Assembly (NCBI GenBank): GCA_902464565.1
Contig: CABQJV010000026.1
Coordinates: 1-30,043 of the forward strand
Origin: an uncultured Collinsella sp.
Lineage (GTDB): Bacteria; Actinomycetota; Coriobacteriia; Coriobacteriales; Coriobacteriaceae
DNA length: 30,043 bases
Reading direction: 5' to 3'
The notes under the pieces are model-generated. The model was not told where the DNA came from, did not search any database, and saw only the letters and a list, made by a program, of their open reading frames with translations. Position numbers and translations under genes: made by a program. Shown here piece by piece: positions 16,458 to 23,945 of the stretch. Within the stretch, counting starts at the first letter, position 1; each line of letters starts with the position of its first letter.

Positions 16458-18257
16458 TTAAAGCAGCTGGCACACCGTAGCCACATGCTGCCCATCAAAA
16501 CCGAACCCCCAGCGCATGCGACCCACGCCGGGGCGCGGTACACGGATTTCGTCGATGCCGCCGCGCTCTATGTCGAGTAGCGACTGCACGGCCAGCAATT
16601 CCAGGCCCAGCGCATCCACACCGGGGTCATACATCAAGTTAATCGTTATCAGCGGGCGCTCGTCCAGCATGCCAATCGTGTCTGCTACGTCGAACACAGC
16701 ACCCGTAGGGAAAACCTGGATGTCCCAGCGACCCGCGCCACACTTTCGCCTCGAGGCAGGATTGGCATAGCCCGGCAAGCCAAAGCAGAGCCCCTGCAAG
16801 AGCAGATGATATGGCAGCGGCGTATCTAGGTCGGTCTCACCGATTCCCGCATCACCCAGGATGCGGCTTAGCGCCCGCCTCACCGCATCCTCATCCCCAC
16901 GGCACAGCCCGTCGCGAAACGCATCGACGTCTCGAATGTCTTCGGCAGCGCACTCAAACCACTCAACAATCACTAGACGCAAGGCCTGTCGAAGCTCGTT
17001 ATTGGGCAATCGCAAAGCACGGAGGCGATCGCCATACTCTGGCTCCTCAGTCATATCCGTCGTGAGAAAACCGGACAGATACAGCGCTGTCCACATGCCA
17101 TCGTCAGGCGAGACATCTGGCTCTGCAGTGCCCAAACAAAGCGGGACCTCAGCGCACCCATGGGCCTCGAGCAAATCAAAGAAGACCGAAAGGCGGTCGA
17201 GATTCCACCCGGCAACTACCCTACTCAGGCAATCGGCATATCCATACAGATCGGCACGCACAGGCGCCGTGCAGCCTCGGTCCAGAAAACCGATCACACG
17301 CTCTGGACTCGAGCAATAGGCCCTGCCAAACCGATACCCCTCGAGCCATTCACGCGCATCATCAAGGTATTCCTCGCGCCCAGCATGATTCAACAGAGCC
17401 TGGACCTCGGCATCCGAAAAGCCGAACCAACGGTCACACCAGGTCGAAAGCGGCGTCGTCAGACAATACGAGCAGCCATGCAAAGAAAGCGCCGCTTCGG
17501 CAGGACGGGGACACTCCCCCATCAGACACGTTAGCCGCAACGAATCGCCCGCAGTGGCAATGGCCTCGAAAAGCACGCGATCAAATAGATCCGCCGAATC
17601 GGCGCCGGAAGCGCCCCTCGCGCTCGCACGGCCCAACCACGCCGCGTCGTACCCATCAACGAGCAATACAACCTGCTCATCGCAGGCCATCTCCAGCAGC
17701 TCTATGAGCACACCGAGCACCGAGTCAACCTCGTCCGCGCTCGCCACGCCGCGCGCGACGCGTTCGATGTGACGCACCTTATCTCGAGCTAAATCCGGAG
17801 CCCCCAAGAGCGCCAACAAGCGAGCGCACTCGCCCGAAAGGACATCGCGCACGACGCCGGCAACAGCGGGGCCACGCCTCGTAGCGCCAGAAAAGTCCAG
17901 CGATATCACCGGATAGCAAGCATACTCATCCCGATAACGCCCGCCGTCTGCATCCCAAATCTGAGCATCGGCAAACGAGCTCCGACCGGCGCGACCGACC
18001 GCAGGACGCTCCAGAAAAGCCCTGAGCATCGACAAGTTCATGCTCTTGCCAAAACCCTCGGGTCGACAGCACACCACAACGGACGCGTCGCAGTCCAACG
18101 CATCAGCAATAAACATGGTCTTGTCGACCAGCGTGCAGCAACCAAGAGCCTCCGCATAGTCGTGCATGCCAATGGGCAAAACTGCATCGTCGACACAGCC
18201 AATCAAACGCACGTCAAAGCCGGCAGCACAACCATTATTTGCCTGTTCAGACACCAA
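16458..18257 (-). CDS. AAA-ATPase-like protein of the PD-(D/E)XK (DUF1703) family, nuclease site apparently lost
   Basis: About 599 residues. Starting at TTG 18257 or GTG 18254 is preferred: AGGGGG lies just upstream and a TACAAT box (18289-18294) precedes it, so an earlier ATG at 18386 would lie upstream of the message. The N-terminus has the family signature CCTLVDKTMFIADAL followed by the Walker A-like RPEGFGKSMNLSML. VVLLVDGYDAAW fits the family's Walker B (DEYD), with Gly in place of Glu. The C-terminus should be a PD-(D/E)XK nuclease; GRWDIQVFP supplies an Asp, but the usual ExK strand reads ITINLMYD, lacking both Glu and Lys. Members of this family are abundant in gut bacteria and of unclear role. 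The gene is convergent to the GlfT-like gene with a 24-nt gap. Confidence 0.75.
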   Translation of the reverse strand: MVSEQANNGCAAGFDVRLIGCVDDAVLPIGMHDYAEALGCCTLVDKTMFIADALDCDASVVVCCRPEGFGKSMNLSMLRAFLERPAVGRAGRSSFADAQIWDADGGRYRDEYACYPVISLDFSGATRRGPAVAGVVRDVLSGECARLLALLGAPDLARDKVRHIERVARGVASADEVDSVLGVLIELLEMACDEQVVLLVDGYDAAWLGRASARGASGADSADLFDRVLFEAIATAGDSLRLTCLMGECPRPAEAALSLHGCSYCLTTPLSTWCDRWFGFSDAEVQALLNHAGREEYLDDAREWLEGYRFGRAYCSSPERVIGFLDRGCTAPVRADLYGYADCLSRVVAGWNLDRLSVFFDLLEAHGCAEVPLCLGTAEPDVSPDDGMWTALYLSGFLTTDMTEEPEYGDRLRALRLPNNELRQALRLVIVEWFECAAEDIRDVDAFRDGLCRGDEDAVRRALSRILGDAGIGETDLDTPLPYHLLLQGLCFGLPGYANPASRRKCGAGRWDIQVFPTGAVFDVADTIGMLDERPLITINLMYDPGVDALGLELLAVQSLLDIERGGIDEIRVPRPGVGRMRWGFGFDGQHVATVCQLL

Positions 18258-18384
18258 AACGTTCCCCCTAAATCGCAGCACGACGCCAATTGTAATGACC
18301 GCCTCGCGCGTACCGACGACGCCGCGCGAACATATCGGGCAACGGTAGCAACAAGAAGTATGAGGGGGCATAACTAATCGTTGC

Positions 18385-18424
18385 ACAACAAAACGGGGCC
18401 CAATGTATTCGCACCGGACCCCGT
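18385..18424 (-). terminator. Rho-independent terminator of the surface-protein gene
   Basis: Read on the minus strand, ACGGGGTCC pairs with GGGCCCCGT (nine pairs, one G-T) around a 14-nt loop, then TTTTGTTGT follows. It lies about 33 nt after the surface-protein stop codon. Confidence 0.75.
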
Positions 18425-18456
18425 CCCAACTCTTTAGTTATCTAGCAACCAAGAGG

Positions 18457-20235
18457 CTACTCCTCCGAGCCGTCCTCCCCAGAAGCTTTCTTCTGCTGAT
18501 CAAGCTTATGCTTACCACTTACGATAGACGTAGCGCCCAGTGTGGCCAAGCTTGCACTGGCAAGGCTCGCCATAACGATAAGGTCGCCCGTCTTGGGCAT
18601 GTTACCGCCAGATGACTTGGTCGTTGTAGTCGTCGTGGTTGTAGTGGTCACCGTCTTGGAGTCATTTTGCTCTTGGGCCTGGTTGTCAGCACCGCTCTTG
18701 TCGTCGTCTTCGGGCTGTTTCTTTTCGCCCTCGGTCTTGCTCTCGTCCTTCTTCTGAGCAGATTTGTCGTCCTTCTCCTCAGAGCTAGAACCCTTATCAG
18801 ATTCGGTCTTCTCGGAAGCCTTGTCCTTGGAGTCGCCCTTTGCGGCCTCGGTCTTTTCCGTGGAAACCTGATCAGAGTTGTCCTTGTTCTGGGCCGAGCC
18901 GTTATTGACGCCAGCCATCAGCGAAGAACCCAGCGTAGAACCAAGCTGCTCGGAGAAAGAAGGCTTCTTGTCCGGCGAAGCAACGGGAGCGTCCGGCGCT
19001 TTATTCGAGTCGTCCTTGGAAGCATCGGAATCAGGGGTTGCGTCAGAGCCGGAGCCGTTGTTAGAGCCGGTGTCAACGAACGAATCGCTCGAGCTGGTGG
19101 ATGAGTTAGAGGTGTCAGCGTCGGTCGAACCAGAAGCGTCGCTGTCCGTATTGCCGGCAGAGCTTGAAGACGAATCGCCCGCAGCAGAGCCGTTCGAATT
19201 GGAGCCGTTCGAGGTAGAGCCGTCGTTGGTAGTGCCACCAGCAGAGCCATTACCGTCAGCATCGGTCGGGGGCGCATCCATCCTGTCATCGTTGGCATCG
19301 TCACTCGAGTCGTCATTCGAATCAGGTGTCGGCGAGGGCGCCGGTGTGGGCTCGGGCTGCACGGGCGTCGCGGCGGCAGCCTCGTCCTCAGCGATATAAA
19401 CCAAGCAGTCCTTTAGCTCGTTGCAGTAGCGGTTCTTCCAGCCTTCATGATACTGGGGCTGGCTCGAATACTTGGTCGCCACGTTGTTGACCACGCTATT
19501 GGAGAGCGCCGTCACAAACTCGCGGTCGGACATATCGTTGGAAAGATTTGCCCAACGGAAGAAATCCCTGCAACCACCGGTGCCGCACATGTTGGTAATG
19601 CTCCACACCATGCCCTTGACGCAATCGGCGCGGCCCGAAATATCAATACCCAGGCCGCTCTTGAGCCACGCCTCGGTCACCGCATAGTACGAGTTGTACG
19701 CATAGGCATCTTGAAGTGCTGAGAACTCAACAGGATCGGTGTTGTACGCACCTTGGAAGGCATCCTGAGCGATATGGCCCAACTCGGTGAGCTGGCCGTT
19801 CTCGTACATGGCATTGCTCGTGTTGGAAATCTCGCTGCCGCGATCAATCGCATCCTTGAGCATGCTGTATTTTTCGGGGTTGTAGTTGTAGGCCTGCTTC
19901 ATAAACGGGATGAGCGACCAACGACGGTCGAACTGGTAATAGCCCAGCGCGTTGTAGCCGTCACCATACGAAAAGCCCTGGTTATAGTTGCCATGGCTCT
20001 CATATTTGGTGAAGTACTTCATCTCGGGAGTCACGTTGACAAACGAAACGCCCTGGACCGACCTCAGCACACCCGAGAAGGACTGCTGGGTGTAAAGGCC
20101 CTTATCGATATCGGTGGCATCCGAGGCAACGCCCGGCGTTGGCTCCTCGGCAGCGGCGGGCGCGGGCGCGGTAACGGCGCCAAACGAAAGCGCCAGCGTC
20201 AGGCCCGCGACAATAGCAGAATGCTTGGGCTGCAT
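18457..20235 (-). CDS. MPKTG-anchored surface protein with hydrolase-like N-terminal domain and Asp/Ser stalk
   Basis: 592 residues from an ATG behind GGGAGGAT. A signal peptide (1-29, ending PAAA) is followed by a globular domain (about 45-280). The segments KYESHGNYNQGFSYGDGYNALGYYQFDRRW and a Cys-containing stretch (CGTGGC) suggest a peptidoglycan or glycan hydrolase of lysozyme-like type; no catalytic residue can be named with certainty. From 290 to 540 there is a Pro-rich linker, then a long Asp/Ser/Asn/Gly and Lys/Glu-rich stalk and a run of Thr. The C-terminus has NMPKTGD (545-551), a hydrophobic helix and a basic tail, which is a sortase sorting signal of LPXTG type with Met in place of Leu. 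The protein should be covalently fixed to the cell wall. It is transcribed alone. Confidence 0.85.
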   Translation of the reverse strand: MQPKHSAIVAGLTLALSFGAVTAPAPAAAEEPTPGVASDATDIDKGLYTQQSFSGVLRSVQGVSFVNVTPEMKYFTKYESHGNYNQGFSYGDGYNALGYYQFDRRWSLIPFMKQAYNYNPEKYSMLKDAIDRGSEISNTSNAMYENGQLTELGHIAQDAFQGAYNTDPVEFSALQDAYAYNSYYAVTEAWLKSGLGIDISGRADCVKGMVWSITNMCGTGGCRDFFRWANLSNDMSDREFVTALSNSVVNNVATKYSSQPQYHEGWKNRYCNELKDCLVYIAEDEAAAATPVQPEPTPAPSPTPDSNDDSSDDANDDRMDAPPTDADGNGSAGGTTNDGSTSNGSNSNGSAAGDSSSSSAGNTDSDASGSTDADTSNSSTSSSDSFVDTGSNNGSGSDATPDSDASKDDSNKAPDAPVASPDKKPSFSEQLGSTLGSSLMAGVNNGSAQNKDNSDQVSTEKTEAAKGDSKDKASEKTESDKGSSSEEKDDKSAQKKDESKTEGEKKQPEDDDKSGADNQAQEQNDSKTVTTTTTTTTTTKSSGGNMPKTGDLIVMASLASASLATLGATSIVSGKHKLDQQKKASGEDGSEE

Positions 20236-20305
20236 AAGATCCTCCCTGCATTGGTGTAGTTAAAGTGCGGTTTGCAAAGATAGAATTAAGTATTGCAGCT
20301 CACCC

Positions 20306-20321
20306 GTTGTTGCACAACAAC
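20306..20321. promoter_or_regulatory. Short palindrome upstream of the surface-protein gene
   Basis: GTTGTTG and CAACAAC are separated by only CA, forming a 16-bp near-perfect palindrome 71 nt upstream of the surface-protein start. Another copy of CAACAACCC lies close by (about 20336-20344). It could bind a repressor, or fold as a small hairpin at the end of the hepT transcript. No clear promoter boxes were found. Confidence 0.3.
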
Positions 20322-20363
20322 CCCTCGGTAAACGGCAACAACCCTCCGCGAAATCTTAAGGAA

Positions 20364-20783
20364 TTAGACAAACTGGTCATCGGGCGCCATCAGAAGCTCG
20401 CCGTAACGCTCCATCAGTCCGTCCCTCAACTGGCAGAAAGCGGGAATATAGGCGTTCAAGATGCGCTGAATCAAATCTTGAGCGAGCTTGTTGTCATAGA
20501 TATGAACGTTCGTATTGCGGTCTCTGAGCATATCTAGCCAGGCTGCCTCATCAATAAAGTCGTAGAATCGGTAGGCCTCCTTCAAGATGGCACGAGGAGA
20601 CCCCGACGCGGCAAGCGTGGCGCCCTCATACTCGAGCAGACGTTTAAGGAGCTTCCAGCTCAGTTCAAATTGAAGATTGAACTTATTAATCAATCCACTC
20701 TGAACAAAATCATTATTGAGATCCTGATTGGGCGCATCCTCAAGATTCGCCAAGGCGCTGGCAAAGTTCTCATATTTTTTCAT
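20364..20783 (-). CDS. hepT: HEPN protein, HepT/HI0074-like toxin or nucleotidyltransferase partner
   Basis: 139 residues. NLQFELSWKLLKRLLEYEG and EAAWLDMLRDRNTNVHIYD match the HI0074-type nucleotidyltransferase-substrate-binding fold of the HEPN superfamily. The segment RNTNVHIY fits Rx4HxY, the signature of HepT toxins of type VII systems, which act as RNases. The start (20783) overlaps the end of the nucleotidyltransferase gene by 14 nt, so both are made together and should form a complex. Known partners silence HepT by transferring nucleotides to the Tyr of that motif. Whether this copy is a toxin or a housekeeping pair cannot be settled from sequence. Confidence 0.78.
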   Translation of the reverse strand: MKKYENFASALANLEDAPNQDLNNDFVQSGLINKFNLQFELSWKLLKRLLEYEGATLAASGSPRAILKEAYRFYDFIDEAAWLDMLRDRNTNVHIYDNKLAQDLIQRILNAYIPAFCQLRDGLMERYGELLMAPDDQFV

Positions 20784-21057
20784 ACAGAATCACACCATCC
20801 CTGGCAATTTCATCGAGCAATTGCTGCGATAAGGACTCGTCGAGATTGACGACATCTACATCTAAAAGAGTATCAAGACGCTCATCGATCAAATATGAGA
20901 AACGGCCGAAATCCCGGCAACCTGCTACGGCGATGTCAATATCGCTCTTGGGCAAGTTGTCGCCTCGAGCACGAGAACCAAACAACACGACCTTCTCGGT
21001 GTCACATTCCCGAGCAAAAACTTCGATTTGTTTGTACACCTTGTCAAGAGATGCCAT
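20770..21057 (-). CDS. mntA: Minimal nucleotidyltransferase, MntA/HI0073-like antitoxin
   Basis: 95 residues from the ATG at 21057, five nt after AGGGG; a GTG at 21063 has no room for a ribosome site. VVLFGSRARGDNLPKSDIDIAV is the GSx10DxD core of minimal nucleotidyltransferases (polymerase beta fold), and VDVVNLDE supplies a further acidic strand. In type VII toxin-antitoxin systems this protein adds nucleotides to the HEPN partner to inactivate it. The gene starts only 8 nt after the rrf2 stop codon and overlaps the hepT gene, so it probably shares the rrf2 transcript. Confidence 0.85.
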   Translation of the reverse strand: MASLDKVYKQIEVFARECDTEKVVLFGSRARGDNLPKSDIDIAVAGCRDFGRFSYLIDERLDTLLDVDVVNLDESLSQQLLDEIARDGVILYEKI

Positions 21058-21065
21058 TTGCACCC

Positions 21066-21497
21066 CTACAGCTTAATGTCAAAGTTGATCTCGGGGACGG
21101 CGGCTAGGTCGGCCAACGTCACGCCGTCGACGTACTTTTCGATCACGTCGTCCAGACCGCGCCAGAACTTGACGGTCGAGCAAAGATCACTGCGGGTACA
21201 GCTGTTGTCGATGCCATCGCACGCCACCGGAGCCGTGCTGCCCTCAACGGCACGCAGGATGTCGCCAGCACGCACCTCGACGGGGTCCTTGGCCATCATG
21301 TAGCCGCCGCCCTTGCCGCGCACGCTCTTAAGCAGGCCCGCCTTCATGAGCGGACGGACCAGCTGCTCCAAATACTTTTGCGAGATATGCTCGCGGTCGG
21401 CGACCTCGCGCAGGGCGATTTTGCCCTCGACGTCACCAAGCGCTGCGATATAGATCATCAGCCGGAGGGCATAGCGGCCCTTAGAAGAAATGAGCAT
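21066..21497 (-). CDS. Rrf2-family iron-sulfur regulator (IscR/SufR-like)
   Basis: 143 residues. The ATG at 21497 with AGAGGGTAGG upstream fits the family start MLISSKGRYALRLMIYIA; longer in-frame starts are unlikely. A winged helix-turn-helix (about 28-66, ISQKYLEQLVRPLMKAGLLKSVRGKGGGY) is followed by three cysteines at 93, 100 and 106, spaced like the [2Fe-2S] ligands of IscR (92, 98, 104). The protein likely senses cluster status and controls the divergent suf operon, and its own gene, through the inverted repeats in the 220-bp intergenic region. The mntA/hepT genes follow at 8 nt. Confidence 0.9.
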   Translation of the reverse strand: MLISSKGRYALRLMIYIAALGDVEGKIALREVADREHISQKYLEQLVRPLMKAGLLKSVRGKGGGYMMAKDPVEVRAGDILRAVEGSTAPVACDGIDNSCTRSDLCSTVKFWRGLDDVIEKYVDGVTLADLAAVPEINFDIKL

Positions 21498-21517
21498 ACC
21501 TACCCTCTCATCGTTAC

Positions 21518-21554
21518 CGGGACAAAATACCAGGTTTGTTTGTCCCAAATCTTA
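21518..21554. promoter_or_regulatory. Operator-like element, upstream copy
   Basis: CGGGACAAAATA, nine other bases, then TTTGTCCCAAATCTTA. GGGACAAA and TTTGTCCC form an 8-bp inverted repeat. The same two blocks at nearly the same spacing recur at 26946-26983. The position just upstream of rrf2 makes it a good candidate Rrf2 operator. Confidence 0.55.
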
Positions 21555-21577
21555 TGCACGCGGGGCAAACAAACCTG
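21531..21577. promoter_or_regulatory. Perfect 12-bp inverted repeat between rrf2 and suf
   Basis: CAGGTTTGTTTG (21531-21542) and CAAACAAACCTG (21566-21577) are exact inverted copies, 23 nt apart. The left arm interlocks with the GGGACAAA/TTTGTCCC repeat. It may be a dyad for a dimeric regulator or a structure in the rrf2 leader. Confidence 0.55.
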
Positions 21578-21611
21578 ATTATTATGTCCCGCATCTAAAA
21601 AGTCGAGTGGA

Positions 21612-21655
21612 TTAGTCGGGTTTTCCCTTGACTAACGCCGAACCCATAGTAACTT
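21612..21655 (+). promoter_or_regulatory. Candidate suf operon promoter with dyad over the -35 box
   Basis: TTGACT (21628-21633) and TAACTT (21650-21655) are 16 nt apart, about 65 nt before sufC. The -35 box lies in a dyad TTAGTC (21612-21617) / GACTAA (21630-21635), as expected for repressor control. Confidence 0.45.
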
Positions 21656-21719
21656 TATTCCGAGAAGATTCCTAGGGTTTAGTACACCTATGAGTACACC
21701 ATATACAGAGAGGGACAGC

Positions 21720-22520
21720 ATGAGCGCAAATCCGCTGCTTTCCATCGAAGGTCTGACCGCCTCCGTGGACGAAAAGACCATCCTCCACAACGTCAACCTC
21801 AACGTCGCCGCCGGCGAGACCCACGTGCTGATGGGACCCAACGGCGCCGGCAAGTCCACCCTCGGTCATCTGGTCATGGGCGACCCCGTCTACACCGTGC
21901 AGAACGGCCGCATCGTCTTTGACGGCCAGGACATCACCGATCTCACCACCGACAAGCGTTCGCGCGCCGGCCTGTTCCTGAGCTTCCAGGCTCCGGTCGA
22001 GATCCCGGGCGTGCCGCTGTCGAGCTTTTTGCGCGCCAGCATCGCCGGCCGCCCCGGCCTGGAGATGAAGGGCAAGGAGTTCCGCCGTCGCGTCAAGGAG
22101 CTCGCGGCCGAGCTCAACATGGACACCGCCTACCTCAACCGCGAGCTGGGCGTGGGCTTCTCGGGCGGCGAGAAGAAGAAGGTCGAGATGCTCCAGCTTC
22201 TTCTGCTGCAGCCCAAACTCGCCATCCTGGACGAAACCGACTCCGGCCTGGACGTCGATGCCCTGTCCACCGTCAGCCACGGCATGGACGCCTACCGCAA
22301 GAGCTGCGACGGCTCCATGCTCATCATCACACACAACACGCGCATCCTGGAGCACCTGGATGTCGACCGCGTCCACGTTATGGTCAAGGGCCATATTGTG
22401 CGCGAGGACGACGCCTCGCTGATTCCCTGGATCGACAAGAACGGTTTTGAGACCTTCGAGCGCGAGGCCGCCGAGCAGCGCGCCCAGGCCGAGGCCGCCG
22501 CTGCCGAGCAGCAGGCGTAA
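21720..22520 (+). CDS. sufC: SufC, ATPase of the SufBCD scaffold complex
   Basis: 266 residues. The ATG at 21720 follows GAGAGGGAC; an in-frame ATG at 21690 lacks a ribosome site. Walker A GPNGAGKST (39-47), an FSGGEKKK signature (147-154), Walker B LAILDETD (167-174) and the switch His in ITHNTR identify an ABC-type ATPase. The LFLSFQAPVEIPGV stretch is characteristic of SufC. It drives conformational change of SufBD during cluster assembly in the cytosol. The last 20 residues are an Ala/Glu/Gln-rich tail. First gene of sufCBDSU, 12 nt before sufB. Confidence 0.96.
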   Translation: MSANPLLSIEGLTASVDEKTILHNVNLNVAAGETHVLMGPNGAGKSTLGHLVMGDPVYTVQNGRIVFDGQDITDLTTDKRSRAGLFLSFQAPVEIPGVPLSSFLRASIAGRPGLEMKGKEFRRRVKELAAELNMDTAYLNRELGVGFSGGEKKKVEMLQLLLLQPKLAILDETDSGLDVDALSTVSHGMDAYRKSCDGSMLIITHNTRILEHLDVDRVHVMVKGHIVREDDASLIPWIDKNGFETFEREAAEQRAQAEAAAAEQQA

Positions 22521-22532
22521 AGGGGCGACGCA

Positions 22533-23945
22533 ATGACCAAGAACCGCACCGAGGTCGCGGACATCGACCGCAGCCTCTACGACTTCACCTATGGCGAGGA
22601 GGGATTCGAGCGCCTCGACGCCGGCATCACGCCCGACATCGTGCGCGAGATCAGCGCCAAGAAGGACGAGCCGCAATGGATGCTCGACCTGCGCCTCAAG
22701 TCCCTCGAGATTTTCAACCGCTTCCCCGACCCGACGTGGGGCCCCTCCATCGAGGGCCTGGACATGGACAACATCGTCACCTACGTCAAGCCCAACACCG
22801 ACCAAAAGCACGACTGGGAGTCGGTGCCCGACGACATCAAGAACACCTTTGAGCGCCTGGGCATCCCCGAGGCCGAGCGCAGCTATCTGGCGGGCGTCGG
22901 CGCGCAGTACGACTCCGAGCTGGTCTACCACAACATGCAGGACACCGCGTCCAAGATGGGCATCGTCTACTCCGGCATTGAGGAGGCCCTGCACGATCCG
23001 CAGTGGGAGCCGCTCATCCACGAGAAGTTTATGACGCTCATCCCGCCCACCGACCACAAGTTTGCGGCCCTGCACGGTGCCGTGTGGTCGGGAGGCTCGT
23101 TTGTCTACGTTCCCAAGGGCACCAAGCTCGATTTTCCGCTGCAGAGCTACTTCCGCCTCAACGCCAAGGGCGCCGGTCAGTTTGAACACACGCTCATCAT
23201 TGTCGAGGACGACGCCGACCTGCACTTTATCGAAGGTTGCTCCGCGCCCAAGTACAACGTGGCCAACCTCCACGCCGGCGCTGTGGAGCTGTTTGTAGGC
23301 AAGCGCGCGCACCTGCGCTATTCGACCATCGAAAACTGGTCCAAAAACATGTACAACCTCAACACCAAGCGTGCGCGCGTGGACGAGGATGGCGACATCG
23401 AATGGATCAGCGGCTCCTTCGGCAGCCACGTGGGCTACCTCTACCCCATGAGTGTACTCAATGGCCGCCGCGCTCGCTCGAGCTTTACCGGCATCACCTT
23501 TGCCGGTGCCGGGCAGAACCTCGACACCGGCTGCAAGGTCGTGCTCAACGCGCCCGATACCTCGGCAACCGTCGAGACCAAGGGCATCTCCAAGAGCGGC
23601 GGCATCCAGACCTTCCGCAGCTCCATCGTGGCCACGCCTAAGGCCGAGGGCTCCAAGGCAACCGTGAGCTGCCAGTCGCTGATGCTCGACGACCAGAGCC
23701 GCTCCGACACCATCCCCGCCATGGACATTCGCGCCAAGAACGTCGACATCGGCCACGAGGCCACCATCGGCCGCATCGGCGACGACAAGGTGTTCTACCT
23801 GATGAGCCGCGGCATCTCGGAGGAAGAGGCCCGCACCATGATCGTAAACGGCTTTGCCAACCCGGTCTCCAAGGAGCTGCCGCTTGAGTACGCCGTCGAG
23901 ATGAACAACCTGATCAAGCTCGAGATGGAAGGAGCGATCGGATAA
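22533..23945 (+). CDS. sufB: SufB, iron-sulfur scaffold subunit
   Basis: 470 residues, the usual SufB length, started behind AGGGGCG. Family landmarks are the N-terminal YGEEGFERLDAGI, then DTASKMGIVYSGIEEAL, FVYVPKGTKLDFPLQSYFR, VEDDADLHFIEGCSAPKY, IENWSKNMYNLNTKRA and the C-terminal DIGHEATIGRIGDDKVFYLMSRGISEEEA. SufB forms the beta-helix platform with SufD on which clusters are built from SufS/SufU sulfur. Its TAA overlaps the sufD ATG by one base (TAATG). Confidence 0.97.
   Translation: MTKNRTEVADIDRSLYDFTYGEEGFERLDAGITPDIVREISAKKDEPQWMLDLRLKSLEIFNRFPDPTWGPSIEGLDMDNIVTYVKPNTDQKHDWESVPDDIKNTFERLGIPEAERSYLAGVGAQYDSELVYHNMQDTASKMGIVYSGIEEALHDPQWEPLIHEKFMTLIPPTDHKFAALHGAVWSGGSFVYVPKGTKLDFPLQSYFRLNAKGAGQFEHTLIIVEDDADLHFIEGCSAPKYNVANLHAGAVELFVGKRAHLRYSTIENWSKNMYNLNTKRARVDEDGDIEWISGSFGSHVGYLYPMSVLNGRRARSSFTGITFAGAGQNLDTGCKVVLNAPDTSATVETKGISKSGGIQTFRSSIVATPKAEGSKATVSCQSLMLDDQSRSDTIPAMDIRAKNVDIGHEATIGRIGDDKVFYLMSRGISEEEARTMIVNGFANPVSKELPLEYAVEMNNLIKLEMEGAIG

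Noticed and set aside
18258..18386. N-terminal extension of the AAA-ATPase-like protein to ATG 18386
   Set aside because: A TACAAT box and ribosome site lie inside that stretch, and the residues (Cys/Arg-rich) do not match the family.
21672..23756. A 694-residue open frame antisense to sufC and sufB
   Set aside because: It is a by-product of GC-rich codon use in sufC and sufB, which have full family motifs; the antisense frame lacks a ribosome site and recognisable domains.
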